A stretch of DNA of 20,667 nt from SHLQ01 sp964445255 (GTDB taxonomy: Bacteria; Actinomycetota; Acidimicrobiia; Acidimicrobiales; SHLQ01), in the NCBI GenBank assembly GCA_964445255.1, contig CAYUKM010000044.1, positions 1-20,667 of the forward strand, read 5' to 3'. The notes beneath the pieces are model-generated. The model was not told the origin of the DNA. It searched no databases and saw only the letters and a list, made by a program, of their open reading frames with translations. A program made the translations under genes and the position numbers. Positions 7,990 through 14,908 of this stretch are shown here, one piece after another. Position 1 is the stretch's first letter, and each line of letters begins with the position of its first letter.

Positions 7990-9428
7990 CATTGCTCGAT
8001 AAAGCGACGCTTGCATGGGTGAACGGCGAAACCGTCGAGAGCGGTGCAACGTTCCCCGTCGTCAATCCGGCAACTGGAGAAACGGTGGCCGAAGCCGTCG
8101 AGGCTGACACCGGCCTGATCAACGCCGCTATCGACGCCGCCCACACAGCGTTCCCTGAATGGTCACGGATATCTGTGTCTGAACGAGCGGGTCTACTGCG
8201 CGCATGGGCGGACGTGATCGAAGAGCACACGACCCAGATAGCCGAAACAACCGCGACCGAAGGCGGCAAGCTGTTCCGCGAAGCTCGCGGCGAGGTTGGC
8301 GCTGGCACAGCGGCCATCCGCTGGAGCGCACAGATGGCCGAAGACGCGGCCGATGAGGAGCTGCCCGCTCCGTCAGCGACACGGCGCCATTTCACGACCA
8401 AGCAACCGGTCGGCGTTGTCGCATGTATCACACCATGGAACTTTCCGATCGCCGCAGTCTTGGTGAAGGTCGGTGCGGCTGTCGCTGCAGGTTGCACGGT
8501 GGTTGTGAAGCCCTCCGAGGAAACGCCGCTTGTTGCATCAGCGCTCGCACAGCTGTCGGCCGAGGCTGGGTTGCCGCCAGGGGTCATCAATGTTGTGGCT
8601 ACATCGACACCTTCGCTGTTCGGTGATGCGATCGCCGCGCGCAAAGAAGTTCGGGCGGTCTCGTTTACCGGCTCGACCCGAGTCGGCAAGATGCTCTACG
8701 AGCAGTGCGCAGGCACCATGAAGCGATTGTCCCTGGAGCTCGGCGGCAACGCACCGTTCGTCGTGTTCGCCGACGCCGACATCGAGCGTGCCGCCACCGA
8801 CGCGGTGAACGCCCGTTTCTACAACACCGGCCAAATCTGCGTCGGCGCGAACCGCTTCTTCGTGCACGACGACATCTACGACGAGTTCACCGCGGCCCTC
8901 GCTGAGAAGGTCGCTGCGCTCCATGTCGGTGATGTGATGGAAGAAGGGGCCGACATCGGCCCGCTCATCAACCGTCGAGCCAAGGACCACTTCAACTCCT
9001 TGCTTGCTGACGCCACCGCAAAGGGAGCATCGGTGGCAACCGGTGGTGAGGACGCGGACGGCTTGTTCGTACAACCGACCGTGCTCACCGACACCACCGA
9101 CGACATGGACGTGTACACCAAAGAGATCTTCGGTCCCATGGCGTGTCTGTATCGCTTCACCGATGACGACGACATCGTCGCTCGGGCTAATGACACAGAC
9201 GCCGGATTGGCCGCCTACGCCTATAGCGAGAACCACGAGTTCCTTGCCGGTGTGAGTGGGCGACTCGAAGCCGGCGTGGTCGGATTGAATACCACCCAGA
9301 TCTTCGCGAGCGAACTTCCCTTCGGGGGCATCAAGGAGTCGGGGATGGGGCGTGAATGGGGGCGCGACTGCCTCGATGAGTTCCTCGAGATCAAGAGCAT
9401 CGCTTTCGAAACCGGAGAGCCAGCATGA
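7986..9428 (+). CDS. NAD(P)-dependent aldehyde dehydrogenase, succinate-semialdehyde dehydrogenase-like
   Basis: This enzyme oxidises an aldehyde to a carboxylate. The 480-residue protein has the full ALDH layout: ITPWNFPIA with N152, KPSEETP with K175, FTGSTRVGK at 227-235, the general-base Glu at 251 in LELGGNAPFVV, and the catalytic thiol C285 in NTGQICVGANRF. The C-terminal GGIKESGMGREWG segment is as in the SSADH/GabD branch. The substrate cannot be fixed from sequence; the adjacent alcohol dehydrogenase suggests it takes that enzyme's product. The start is well supported by AGGAGA at 7974-7979, and both ends overlap neighbours by 4 bp (ATGA). Confidence 0.93.
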   Translation: MTLLDKATLAWVNGETVESGATFPVVNPATGETVAEAVEADTGLINAAIDAAHTAFPEWSRISVSERAGLLRAWADVIEEHTTQIAETTATEGGKLFREARGEVGAGTAAIRWSAQMAEDAADEELPAPSATRRHFTTKQPVGVVACITPWNFPIAAVLVKVGAAVAAGCTVVVKPSEETPLVASALAQLSAEAGLPPGVINVVATSTPSLFGDAIAARKEVRAVSFTGSTRVGKMLYEQCAGTMKRLSLELGGNAPFVVFADADIERAATDAVNARFYNTGQICVGANRFFVHDDIYDEFTAALAEKVAALHVGDVMEEGADIGPLINRRAKDHFNSLLADATAKGASVATGGEDADGLFVQPTVLTDTTDDMDVYTKEIFGPMACLYRFTDDDDIVARANDTDAGLAAYAYSENHEFLAGVSGRLEAGVVGLNTTQIFASELPFGGIKESGMGREWGRDCLDEFLEIKSIAFETGEPA

Positions 9429-9991
9429 GTGACATCAGAACCTGTCGCGAAGCCTGGGAGCACATGACGGAGATCTCGATGGATGCTCCCGTGCGGAACT
9501 TCACCCAACTGCTCGACATGAGTGACTACACCGTCGAGACCGAATTGTTTCCGATCGACGTGCTCGACGCCTACAGCGCCTGGAACCTCGGAGTCGAACT
9601 CTCCGACGATCAACGCGAACATTTCAATGAAGAACGCGGCGGCGGTCAAGGTGATTATCGAGACGGAATGCCCGACAAAGTCGCCAACGTGGTCGACTGT
9701 CTTAATCGCTTTCCTGAGTCCAAGCGTGCGGTAATCACGATCTCGAACTTCCCCGACGCCAATCACGAGAGCGACGACATGGCCAAGTGCATGCGTGAAC
9801 TGCACTTCAACCTCGACGATGGCACGCTGAATGCTTCGGTGTTCTTCCGAGCACAAGCCGCATCCATCTTCCCGAAGAACATCCACTTCATCGGCACACT
9901 CATGGACGAGATCGCTAATCGCCTCGATGGCTTACCACCCGTTGGATCACTGCACTACTTCACCAGCATCCTTGTCGGCGACCGCTCCTGA
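9425..9991 (+). CDS. Divergent thymidylate-synthase-fold protein, short form
   Basis: A 188-residue protein whose middle and C-terminal parts align by eye with the thymidylate synthase/dCMP hydroxymethylase superfamily. DKVANVVDCLNRFPESKRAVIT (84-105) corresponds to the TS segment ending in the phosphate-binding arginine pair (here K100-R101). C122 is followed by MRELHFNLDDGTL, matching the TS pattern of catalytic Cys, then aromatic, then DG-x-L. R142 lies exactly 20 residues after C122, as R166 does after C146 in E. coli ThyA. PKN at 150-152 matches the conserved P-x-N. The S167 and D169 positions are Ala, and no equivalent of the H207/Y209 pair is visible near the C-terminus. It is shorter than canonical ThyA (264). 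The ATG overlaps the aldehyde dehydrogenase stop, so it is the last gene of that operon. I infer a TS-like enzyme with an altered substrate; true thymidylate synthesis is doubtful. Confidence 0.65.
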   Translation: MSDIRTCREAWEHMTEISMDAPVRNFTQLLDMSDYTVETELFPIDVLDAYSAWNLGVELSDDQREHFNEERGGGQGDYRDGMPDKVANVVDCLNRFPESKRAVITISNFPDANHESDDMAKCMRELHFNLDDGTLNASVFFRAQAASIFPKNIHFIGTLMDEIANRLDGLPPVGSLHYFTSILVGDRS

Positions 9992-10079
9992 ACAAGGCTT
10001 GAGCCGGGTACACCTCAAAACCCAATCGGTCCGAAGGTGACAGGCACTAGTTGCAGTCACTTTCTGTGCTCGAATCCCT

Positions 10080-10110
10080 GACTGACCGGTTACCGGAAGT
10101 CTTTCTATTT
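10080..10110 (+). terminator. Probable intrinsic terminator of the oxidation operon
   Basis: GACT (10080-10083) pairs with AGTC (10098-10101) and CCGG (10086-10089) with CCGG (10093-10096), with a TTA loop and a small GA/A internal loop. The stem is followed directly by the T-rich TTTCTATTT (10102-10110). It lies about 90 bp after the stop of the TS-like gene and before the leader of the next gene, the expected place for an operon end. Confidence 0.45.
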
Positions 10111-10155
10111 CAACACTTTACAGCTGGGTTACGACTGCCAAGGTTTCACCATTAA

Positions 10156-10220
10156 GCCACGCAAAGTGGTATTACTTGAGTAGTTCCAGCTTTTCGAAAG
10201 CTCGGATGGCGAAAGGGGAG
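10156..10220 (+). promoter_or_regulatory. Structured leader and strong ribosome-binding site of the propeller protein
   Basis: Two hairpins precede the GTG start. One is CCAC/GTGG (10157-10160 with 10166-10169) with loop GCAAA. The other runs 10185-10206: TCC-AGCTTT, loop TCG, AAAGCT-GGA, with one bulged C. An alternative pairing, GCCA (10156-10159) with TGGC (10207-10210), would close both into one domain and competes with the first hairpin. The ribosome-binding site AAAGGGGAG at 10212-10220 follows at once and supports GTG at 10226. No known riboswitch class could be matched. Confidence 0.35.
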
Positions 10221-10225
10221 AAGCG

Positions 10226-12784
10226 GTGAAGTCAGGTGTAATTGGTAGAGGGCTAGTCCTCTTTTTGTTGCTCGGCGCGGTGGTAGTTGGTGTCTTTGTA
10301 ATGTCGGGGAGCGATACGGAGACCGCAGCAGCGGATCGTTCGGCTGTCGCCGCTCAACCCGCCAATGACGTCGAGCAGGACCCGACCGTTACGTCTGATG
10401 TTGAACAGTCCGACGCGGTTGCCCCTGCCACGACGGCAGCGCCAGAAGTCGAGTCCGAGCCAGAGCCGACGGTAGCTCCGACCACCCCTACGACAACCTC
10501 GACGACAACCACGGTTGCTCCGACTACTTCGACGACGTCAAGCACTACTACGACGTCGTCTACAACGACCTCTACTACCACGACGACCACCACGGTCGCA
10601 CCGACCGCAACAACTACGGCGCCGACCGCAACGAGCGCGGCTCCAACCCCAACGACGGTCGCCCCGGCTCCCGTTGTCATCACTCGACCAACCGTCGAGG
10701 CCCGAGACGGAATCGAAGTCTTTGAAGACGCGCAAAGTCCGGGCAACGTCGTGTTCTTCGACGGTTCATTCGTACGGATCAACTACGACGGTCAGCAAGT
10801 TCTCCTAGAGCGCTCCGACAACGGAGCCGACTGGGTCGGAGAGCCAGTGAATGGTCTGCCCGGATATGCCTACTTCCAAAACCTCCATGCGAACGCAGAC
10901 GGCTTGGTCGCCATCGCCCAGGTGGAACGGGAACGCGACTTTGTCGACCCGCACACCTTGATTGTTGACCTGGGATTGTTGACTCAACGTGAGGTCAACA
11001 ACCTCTGTGACCTGCGCTTCGATGGTGTCGACTCACCGATCGTGGCGACCGTCTGTGACTTCGACGCGATCTATGAACTTGAACAAGAGTTCTACGACGC
11101 CTTGGATAACGCGGAAACCGAAGAAGAAGCGATTGCGCTAGAAGAAGAGTTCTGGCCGCTCATAGAGGAGTTGTACGAGGGCGAAGAAGTTCTCCGACTT
11201 GAGCTAGGCGATGAGTTCTTCGACGAGCTTGCCGATGCGTTCCTGGCAGAAGAAGCCTTCTACACCCAGCCGTACGACCGGGTCGTAGCTTCCTCGACTG
11301 ACGGAACGAACTGGTCAGCAACCATCCTTCCACAGGTCGAAGTCGAGCCTGGAGGCTTTGAGTATCTCGCCGGGTCTGCGGTCTCCGGCGACACCATCTC
11401 GGTGCTGGTCTCGGTTGAACCCGCCTACTTCGATCCCAACTGGTTGTTGTTCGAATACGGTCTCATCACCGAGGACCAACTCAACGCGTTCTGCAGCATC
11501 GACTTCGATGGTGAGGGTTCACCCATCATCGTGAATGTCTGTGACTTCGACGAGATCGACGCAGCCTTCGATGAGTACATCGAGGCGATAGACGATGCTC
11601 GGACTGACGCCGAGAGAATTCAGATCGAAGAAGAATTCTCTGCACTGATCGACGAGCTGTACCTGGGTGAGGAAATCCTCCGACTCGAGCCGGGTGATGA
11701 GTTCTACGACTCACTCGCTGAGGGTCTTCTCGCACAGCCACGAACGGTCGTCCTTGCAGGAACGCTTGGCGGCGAGTTCCAAAGTGTCGACCTGCCGGGC
11801 GTGTTGTACCCGAACTCGGTCGTCGGCACCCAAGACGGATTCATCGTCACCGCCTACGACGACGATGGCCTGATCGCCTTTCAGTCGACCGACGGGTTGA
11901 CCTGGGAAGTAGCTGAACGCACCGAGGAAATCCTTGAGGACACCGGCGGCGCTGTCGACCTCGTGGCAAACGAGGATCTGACACTGGCCGTGGTGTACGA
12001 ATACGCAAGTGAGGATGCGAACGTCGAAACCAGAGTGATCGTTAGTGACGATCTCGGTGAGACCTGGGAAGAGAACGCCATCCCGACCGAGTTGTTTGGC
12101 ACGAGCACCCAAGCGGTTGCCGGCCCCGCTGGGTTTGCTGCCCTTATCCAAGGAACCGCAGACCCTGTCGAGAACGGTGAGGGCCCCGACACCTTCGAAG
12201 TCATCAGCGAAGATGGCTACGTCACCCAGTATCGACTCAGCCGTGATCGTATTCGCCTGCGTGCTCCTGACGGCACGTTGATCCATGAGCCCGTCGATCT
12301 GTCGGAGCTCTACGACGTGGGCGAGATCGAGGACGTCATCCGACTCGACGAGGGTGGCGAAACACTGACTTGGCTCGACCCTGAAACCGGCGAAGACCTT
12401 GTAGTGGTCACCTTCGCTGAACTCGATGAAGCCATCTGGGCCGCCTTCGACGAGTACTACGCATCACTCAACATTGAGCCGGTGATCGCCGAACTGTGGT
12501 TCTCCACCGATGGAGAAACCTGGGAGCTGTTGGAGACATTCGAGCCTGCCGAGGGTGTGGAACAGAACGCATCCCTGGTTGCTGTAGGTGACGATGAAAC
12601 GCTGGTTCTGGTACAGAGTTGGGTGGAGCCCCCCGAAGGACTCTTCGCGTTCGAAGAAGAAGGCCGAGAGCCAACCGAGGCTGAGCTTCAAGCGGTCGAG
12701 GAGTACTACGCGATCGCGGATACCTCGGACCTGGTGCGAGTAGAGGTCAGCGCGGCCGACGAGGTCGACGCGACCGCCCTATAG
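10226..12784 (+). CDS. Secreted or membrane-anchored acidic Asp-box beta-propeller protein with Thr-rich stalk
   Basis: An 852-residue protein starting at a GTG with a strong Shine-Dalgarno. Residues 9-27 are one hydrophobic segment (signal or anchor), 28-80 a linker, and 81-150 a Thr/Ala/Pro stalk. The rest reads as a propeller with Asp boxes (S-x-D-G-x-T-W): SDNGADW near 197, SSTDGTNW 356-363, QSTDGLTW 553-560, SDDLGETW 607-614 and FSTDGETW 759-766. Two ~100-residue Glu/Asp-rich modules, 241-343 and 403-504, are clear duplicates; a worn third copy may lie at 664-755. The only four cysteines are C261/C277 and C423/C439, one equally spaced pair in each clear copy. No LPXTG motif or protease/glycosidase catalytic set is visible. 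Its stop overlaps the stop of the opposite-strand gene. It is probably a surface protein; its function is unknown. Confidence 0.85.
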   Translation: MKSGVIGRGLVLFLLLGAVVVGVFVMSGSDTETAAADRSAVAAQPANDVEQDPTVTSDVEQSDAVAPATTAAPEVESEPEPTVAPTTPTTTSTTTTVAPTTSTTSSTTTTSSTTTSTTTTTTTVAPTATTTAPTATSAAPTPTTVAPAPVVITRPTVEARDGIEVFEDAQSPGNVVFFDGSFVRINYDGQQVLLERSDNGADWVGEPVNGLPGYAYFQNLHANADGLVAIAQVERERDFVDPHTLIVDLGLLTQREVNNLCDLRFDGVDSPIVATVCDFDAIYELEQEFYDALDNAETEEEAIALEEEFWPLIEELYEGEEVLRLELGDEFFDELADAFLAEEAFYTQPYDRVVASSTDGTNWSATILPQVEVEPGGFEYLAGSAVSGDTISVLVSVEPAYFDPNWLLFEYGLITEDQLNAFCSIDFDGEGSPIIVNVCDFDEIDAAFDEYIEAIDDARTDAERIQIEEEFSALIDELYLGEEILRLEPGDEFYDSLAEGLLAQPRTVVLAGTLGGEFQSVDLPGVLYPNSVVGTQDGFIVTAYDDDGLIAFQSTDGLTWEVAERTEEILEDTGGAVDLVANEDLTLAVVYEYASEDANVETRVIVSDDLGETWEENAIPTELFGTSTQAVAGPAGFAALIQGTADPVENGEGPDTFEVISEDGYVTQYRLSRDRIRLRAPDGTLIHEPVDLSELYDVGEIEDVIRLDEGGETLTWLDPETGEDLVVVTFAELDEAIWAAFDEYYASLNIEPVIAELWFSTDGETWELLETFEPAEGVEQNASLVAVGDDETLVLVQSWVEPPEGLFAFEEEGREPTEAELQAVEEYYAIADTSDLVRVEVSAADEVDATAL
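10466..10675 (+). repeat. Low-complexity Thr/Pro/Ala stalk coding region
   Basis: The region encodes residues 81-150 as runs of Thr with Ser, VAP and APTAT units, using mixed ACG/ACC/ACA/ACT codons. It resembles the extended, possibly O-glycosylated linkers that hold actinobacterial surface proteins away from the membrane. Slipped-strand length variation between strains is likely. Confidence 0.8.
10946..11254 (+). repeat. Acidic insert module, copy A (residues 241-343)
   Basis: First copy of a ~100-residue module. It begins DPHTLIVDLGLLTQREVNNL, continues with a Cys pair around FDGVDSPI and VCDFD, then an acidic helical stretch (EEEFWPLIEELYEGEEVLRLE), and ends GDEFFDELADAFL. It sits between a propeller strand and the SSTDGTNW Asp box. 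Copy B lies 486 bp downstream in the same frame. Confidence 0.8.
11432..11737 (+). repeat. Acidic insert module, copy B (residues 403-504)
   Basis: Second copy. It begins DPNWLLFEYGLITEDQLNAF, has the Cys pair around FDGEGSPI and VCDFD, then IEEEFSALIDELYLGEEILRLE, and ends GDEFYDSLAEGLL. Protein similarity to copy A is high throughout. DNA similarity is strongest around the Cys motif, so this is an old internal duplication and not a recent one. Confidence 0.8.
12215..12490 (+). repeat. Possible degenerate third copy of the insert module (residues ~664-755)
   Basis: This stretch also precedes an Asp box (FSTDGETW). It carries VVVTFAELDEAIWAAFDEYYASL, which resembles the VCDFDEIDAAFDEYIEAI part of copy B, but without the cysteines. 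The N-terminal half is hard to align. Homology is suggestive only. Confidence 0.35.
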
Positions 12785-13420
12785 AACCGGAAACGGCATC
12801 GAGTCACCGCTGTTAGCGCCATCTCGGAACAACACACGGACTACGGCCGTCCCGCCAAAGCGGCGGCGGCCAATGTCCGCGCCACAGGCGATGACAAGCT
12901 CCTCGGCGGCCGGCGTAACCGGGAACGGCTCACCGCCGACCGATCGCGAAAGGTCGTCGAGATGGACGACCTGTTCCACGATGCGGCTTTCGAGGTAATC
13001 GTCGAGAGCCATGACTTTGCCACCGAAGACGGTGACGAGCCGGTCCTCGGGCTCGTCAGCAAGTCGATCCTTCAAGGTCGTCAACTCGTCAGCGAGTTGT
13101 TGGTGCACAACCGCTGGCCCCGCCTCGGCGCCTTCGGCACCGCGTTGGCGAATGCCAGCGTGAAGTTCGGGCGTAGCGGCGTCGAGCAGGTTGGCGAAAT
13201 AGGCGGCTGCTGTGTCGTAGTCGACGGGTGCCGTCGGAACGCCTCCGTCTAAGTAGTGGAGCGCAATCCAACAATTCCGACCCACGTGGGCGGCGACGGA
13301 ACCGACGGTCTGTTCTTCAAGCACCGACGGTTCACCCCATGCGTCGGCGATCCGCTGATCGCCAAGTGCCGTGAGCACGTCGTTACAGCTTTCGAGAAAT
13401 AGCGCGCGTGTGGTGTTCAT
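12779..13420 (-). CDS. DinB/maleylpyruvate isomerase-fold protein (mycothiol-dependent type)
   Basis: A 213-residue protein of the actinobacterial MDMPI_N/DinB-like four-helix family, known for thiol-dependent isomerases and S-transferases that often use mycothiol. Likely metal ligands are H45 (SVAAHVGRN), E149 and H153 in RIVEQVVHLDDLSRSVG (146-161), the standard positions for the family. The C-terminal part, GADIGRRRFGGTAVVRVLFRDGA, is as in longer family members. The ATG has no strong Shine-Dalgarno. It lies 43 bp downstream of the MFS gene on the same strand, so the two are probably one transcript. Its stop overlaps that of the propeller gene within a shared palindrome CTATAG. The substrate is unknown; a thiol-linked detoxification role is inferred from the family. 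Confidence 0.82.
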   Translation of the reverse strand: MNTTRALFLESCNDVLTALGDQRIADAWGEPSVLEEQTVGSVAAHVGRNCWIALHYLDGGVPTAPVDYDTAAAYFANLLDAATPELHAGIRQRGAEGAEAGPAVVHQQLADELTTLKDRLADEPEDRLVTVFGGKVMALDDYLESRIVEQVVHLDDLSRSVGGEPFPVTPAAEELVIACGADIGRRRFGGTAVVRVLFRDGANSGDSMPFPVL

Positions 13421-13463
13421 GACCGCATCGTAGGCGGTGTCGTTGCGGCGAGGACCCGTCGCT

Positions 13464-14807
13464 TCAGTCCTTCAGGGTCAGCGTCGAGATCGCAGCGGCG
13501 GCGGGCAGTATGGCCAGGACACCGATGGCTACAGGGAGCGAGCTTGCTGCTTCAATGACGGTGAGGAGTGTGCCGCCGATACCGCCGCCGAGGAAGAAGA
13601 TGACCATAAAGACGGCCAGACCGGCGCCTCGCTCGTCTTCGGGGGTAGCGGCGGTGAGTAGGCCGAGCAGAGCGGCTTGGCCCACGCTGAATGCGATCGC
13701 TACGAACACAAACGACACCGACAACCCGACCGGCTCCGAGGCGAACACCGATGCGATGAGCAATCCAGCGGCTGCGACGAACAGTCCGTAGCCAGCGATC
13801 TGCTTTGCAGCGAGGCGCTTGCGAAGCTCAACGGCGACCGGGACCATCAGCAATCCGACGAATGCCGCCGGCAGCACCCACAGCCCGATCTCAATACGAC
13901 TCGCGCCGAGGTCCTCGGTGAAGATCGCTGGCACGGCTATGAGCAGCGAGAAGAAGCACGCCGGGATCATGGCGGCCGCGATCGCGATCCGCCAGGTGGC
14001 TCCGCGGCGCAGTACGCCTCTGGGGATGAACGGGGTGAGGCCGCGACGAGGGCCAGCCACCGACGCCGCGACCCCGACTATGGACGCCAGGATGCCGATG
14101 ATCCCGACCGTCGGGATTGCACCGATCTGTAGGACGAGATTCAGGCCGACCGCAATCGCGGAGACACCGATGGCGCCCGGCACGTCCAGACCGGTAAGGC
14201 CTCGGGAACTGTCGAAAGCGAGTTCGCGGACCGAGCCGAGGAAGAACAAAGAGAATGCGGGTATGGCGAGCACTACTCGCCAGCTCGCGACGTCGGCGAC
14301 GACAGCGCCTAGGAGCAAGCCGCCCGCCGCGAGTGCGGCGAGGCCAGCCATTCGAGTCAGCGCACCTGGCCTATCCGGTTCGTCGAGGCGCCCGGCGATG
14401 ATGACCGGCCCTAAGACGGGTACTGAACCAGCGCCAGCGCCAACGATTCCTCGGGCGATGATCAGCAACGTCGGGGTGGGTGCGACGGCCGAGAGCAACG
14501 CGCCGACCGACATGATGACGAGGCCGATGGTGAGTGGCGTGCGCGGTCCGATGAGGTCCGCTATCCGCCCGTAGATCGGCGAGCTCGCCGCCAGGCCCAC
14601 CACAAATGCGGTGATGACCCACGCTCCCGTCGCCAACGAAAGGTCGAACTGTTCACGGATCGTTGGCACGACAACTGCGGTCGCCGAAGATGCCAATCCG
14701 ACGATTCCATAGGTGAATCCCAGAATGGTTCCGACGCGCGCTGGTGTTGGTGAGTCATCAGCAGCCCCAGAGAGCGCGTTGTTGGTAGAGGAGGCGGGGG
14801 TTGCCAA
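13464..14807 (-). CDS. Major facilitator superfamily transporter
   Basis: A hydrophobic protein of about 447 residues from the chosen start, with 12-14 membrane helices in two MFS halves. The helix 2-3 loop carries the MFS signature variant SSPIYGRIADLIGPRTPL, and helix 5 has GAGAGSVPVLGP, reminiscent of the drug:H+ antiporter (DHA2/14-helix) motif C region. It is probably an exporter of small compounds. No clear ATG fits: the open frame runs back to a TTG at 14909, directly abutting the divergent regulator's ATG. I prefer the TTG at 14807, because the extra 34 residues look non-coding and this leaves a 101-bp divergent control region. The gene is followed by the DinB-like gene on the same strand. 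Confidence 0.85.
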   Translation of the reverse strand: MATPASSTNNALSGAADDSPTPARVGTILGFTYGIVGLASSATAVVVPTIREQFDLSLATGAWVITAFVVGLAASSPIYGRIADLIGPRTPLTIGLVIMSVGALLSAVAPTPTLLIIARGIVGAGAGSVPVLGPVIIAGRLDEPDRPGALTRMAGLAALAAGGLLLGAVVADVASWRVVLAIPAFSLFFLGSVRELAFDSSRGLTGLDVPGAIGVSAIAVGLNLVLQIGAIPTVGIIGILASIVGVAASVAGPRRGLTPFIPRGVLRRGATWRIAIAAAMIPACFFSLLIAVPAIFTEDLGASRIEIGLWVLPAAFVGLLMVPVAVELRKRLAAKQIAGYGLFVAAAGLLIASVFASEPVGLSVSFVFVAIAFSVGQAALLGLLTAATPEDERGAGLAVFMVIFFLGGGIGGTLLTVIEAASSLPVAIGVLAILPAAAAISTLTLKD

Positions 14808-14852
14808 GACGAGGCCGAAACAATCGTTAGGAGGGGCAAGGAAGGGAACACG

Positions 14853-14862
14853 GCTTCGAAGC
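14853..14862. promoter_or_regulatory. Palindrome in the divergent MFS/regulator intergenic region
   Basis: GCTTCGAAGC is a perfect 10-bp palindrome midway between the MFS start and the regulator ATG at 14909. It is a possible half-site or operator for the adjacent regulator, though palindromes this short occur often by chance. Confidence 0.25.
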
Positions 14863-14891
14863 GGTGTATTCGTTTTCGACTCATAAAGAGC

Positions 14892-14901
14892 AGAGGTGAT
14901 C
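14892..14901 (+). promoter_or_regulatory. Ribosome-binding site supporting the regulator start
   Basis: The stretch AGAGGTGATC matches the anti-Shine-Dalgarno end of 16S rRNA over about nine bases. It lies just ahead of the ATG at 14909 and is the main reason for preferring that start over the in-frame GTG at 15029. Confidence 0.5.
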
Positions 14902-14908
14902 TGAGGCA

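Noticed and set aside
10112..10215. Possible cyclic-di-GMP (GEMM-I) riboswitch, because of ACGCAAAG, CAGCTGGGTTAC and CGGATGGC
   Set aside because: The pieces are in the wrong order. The AAACC block, the GAAA-capped P1b stem and the receptor spacing of GEMM are not present together.
13819..14574. 251-codon plus-strand open frame antisense to the MFS gene
   Set aside because: The translation is Arg/Pro/Ala/Thr-rich shadow sequence, and the opposite strand encodes clear membrane helices.
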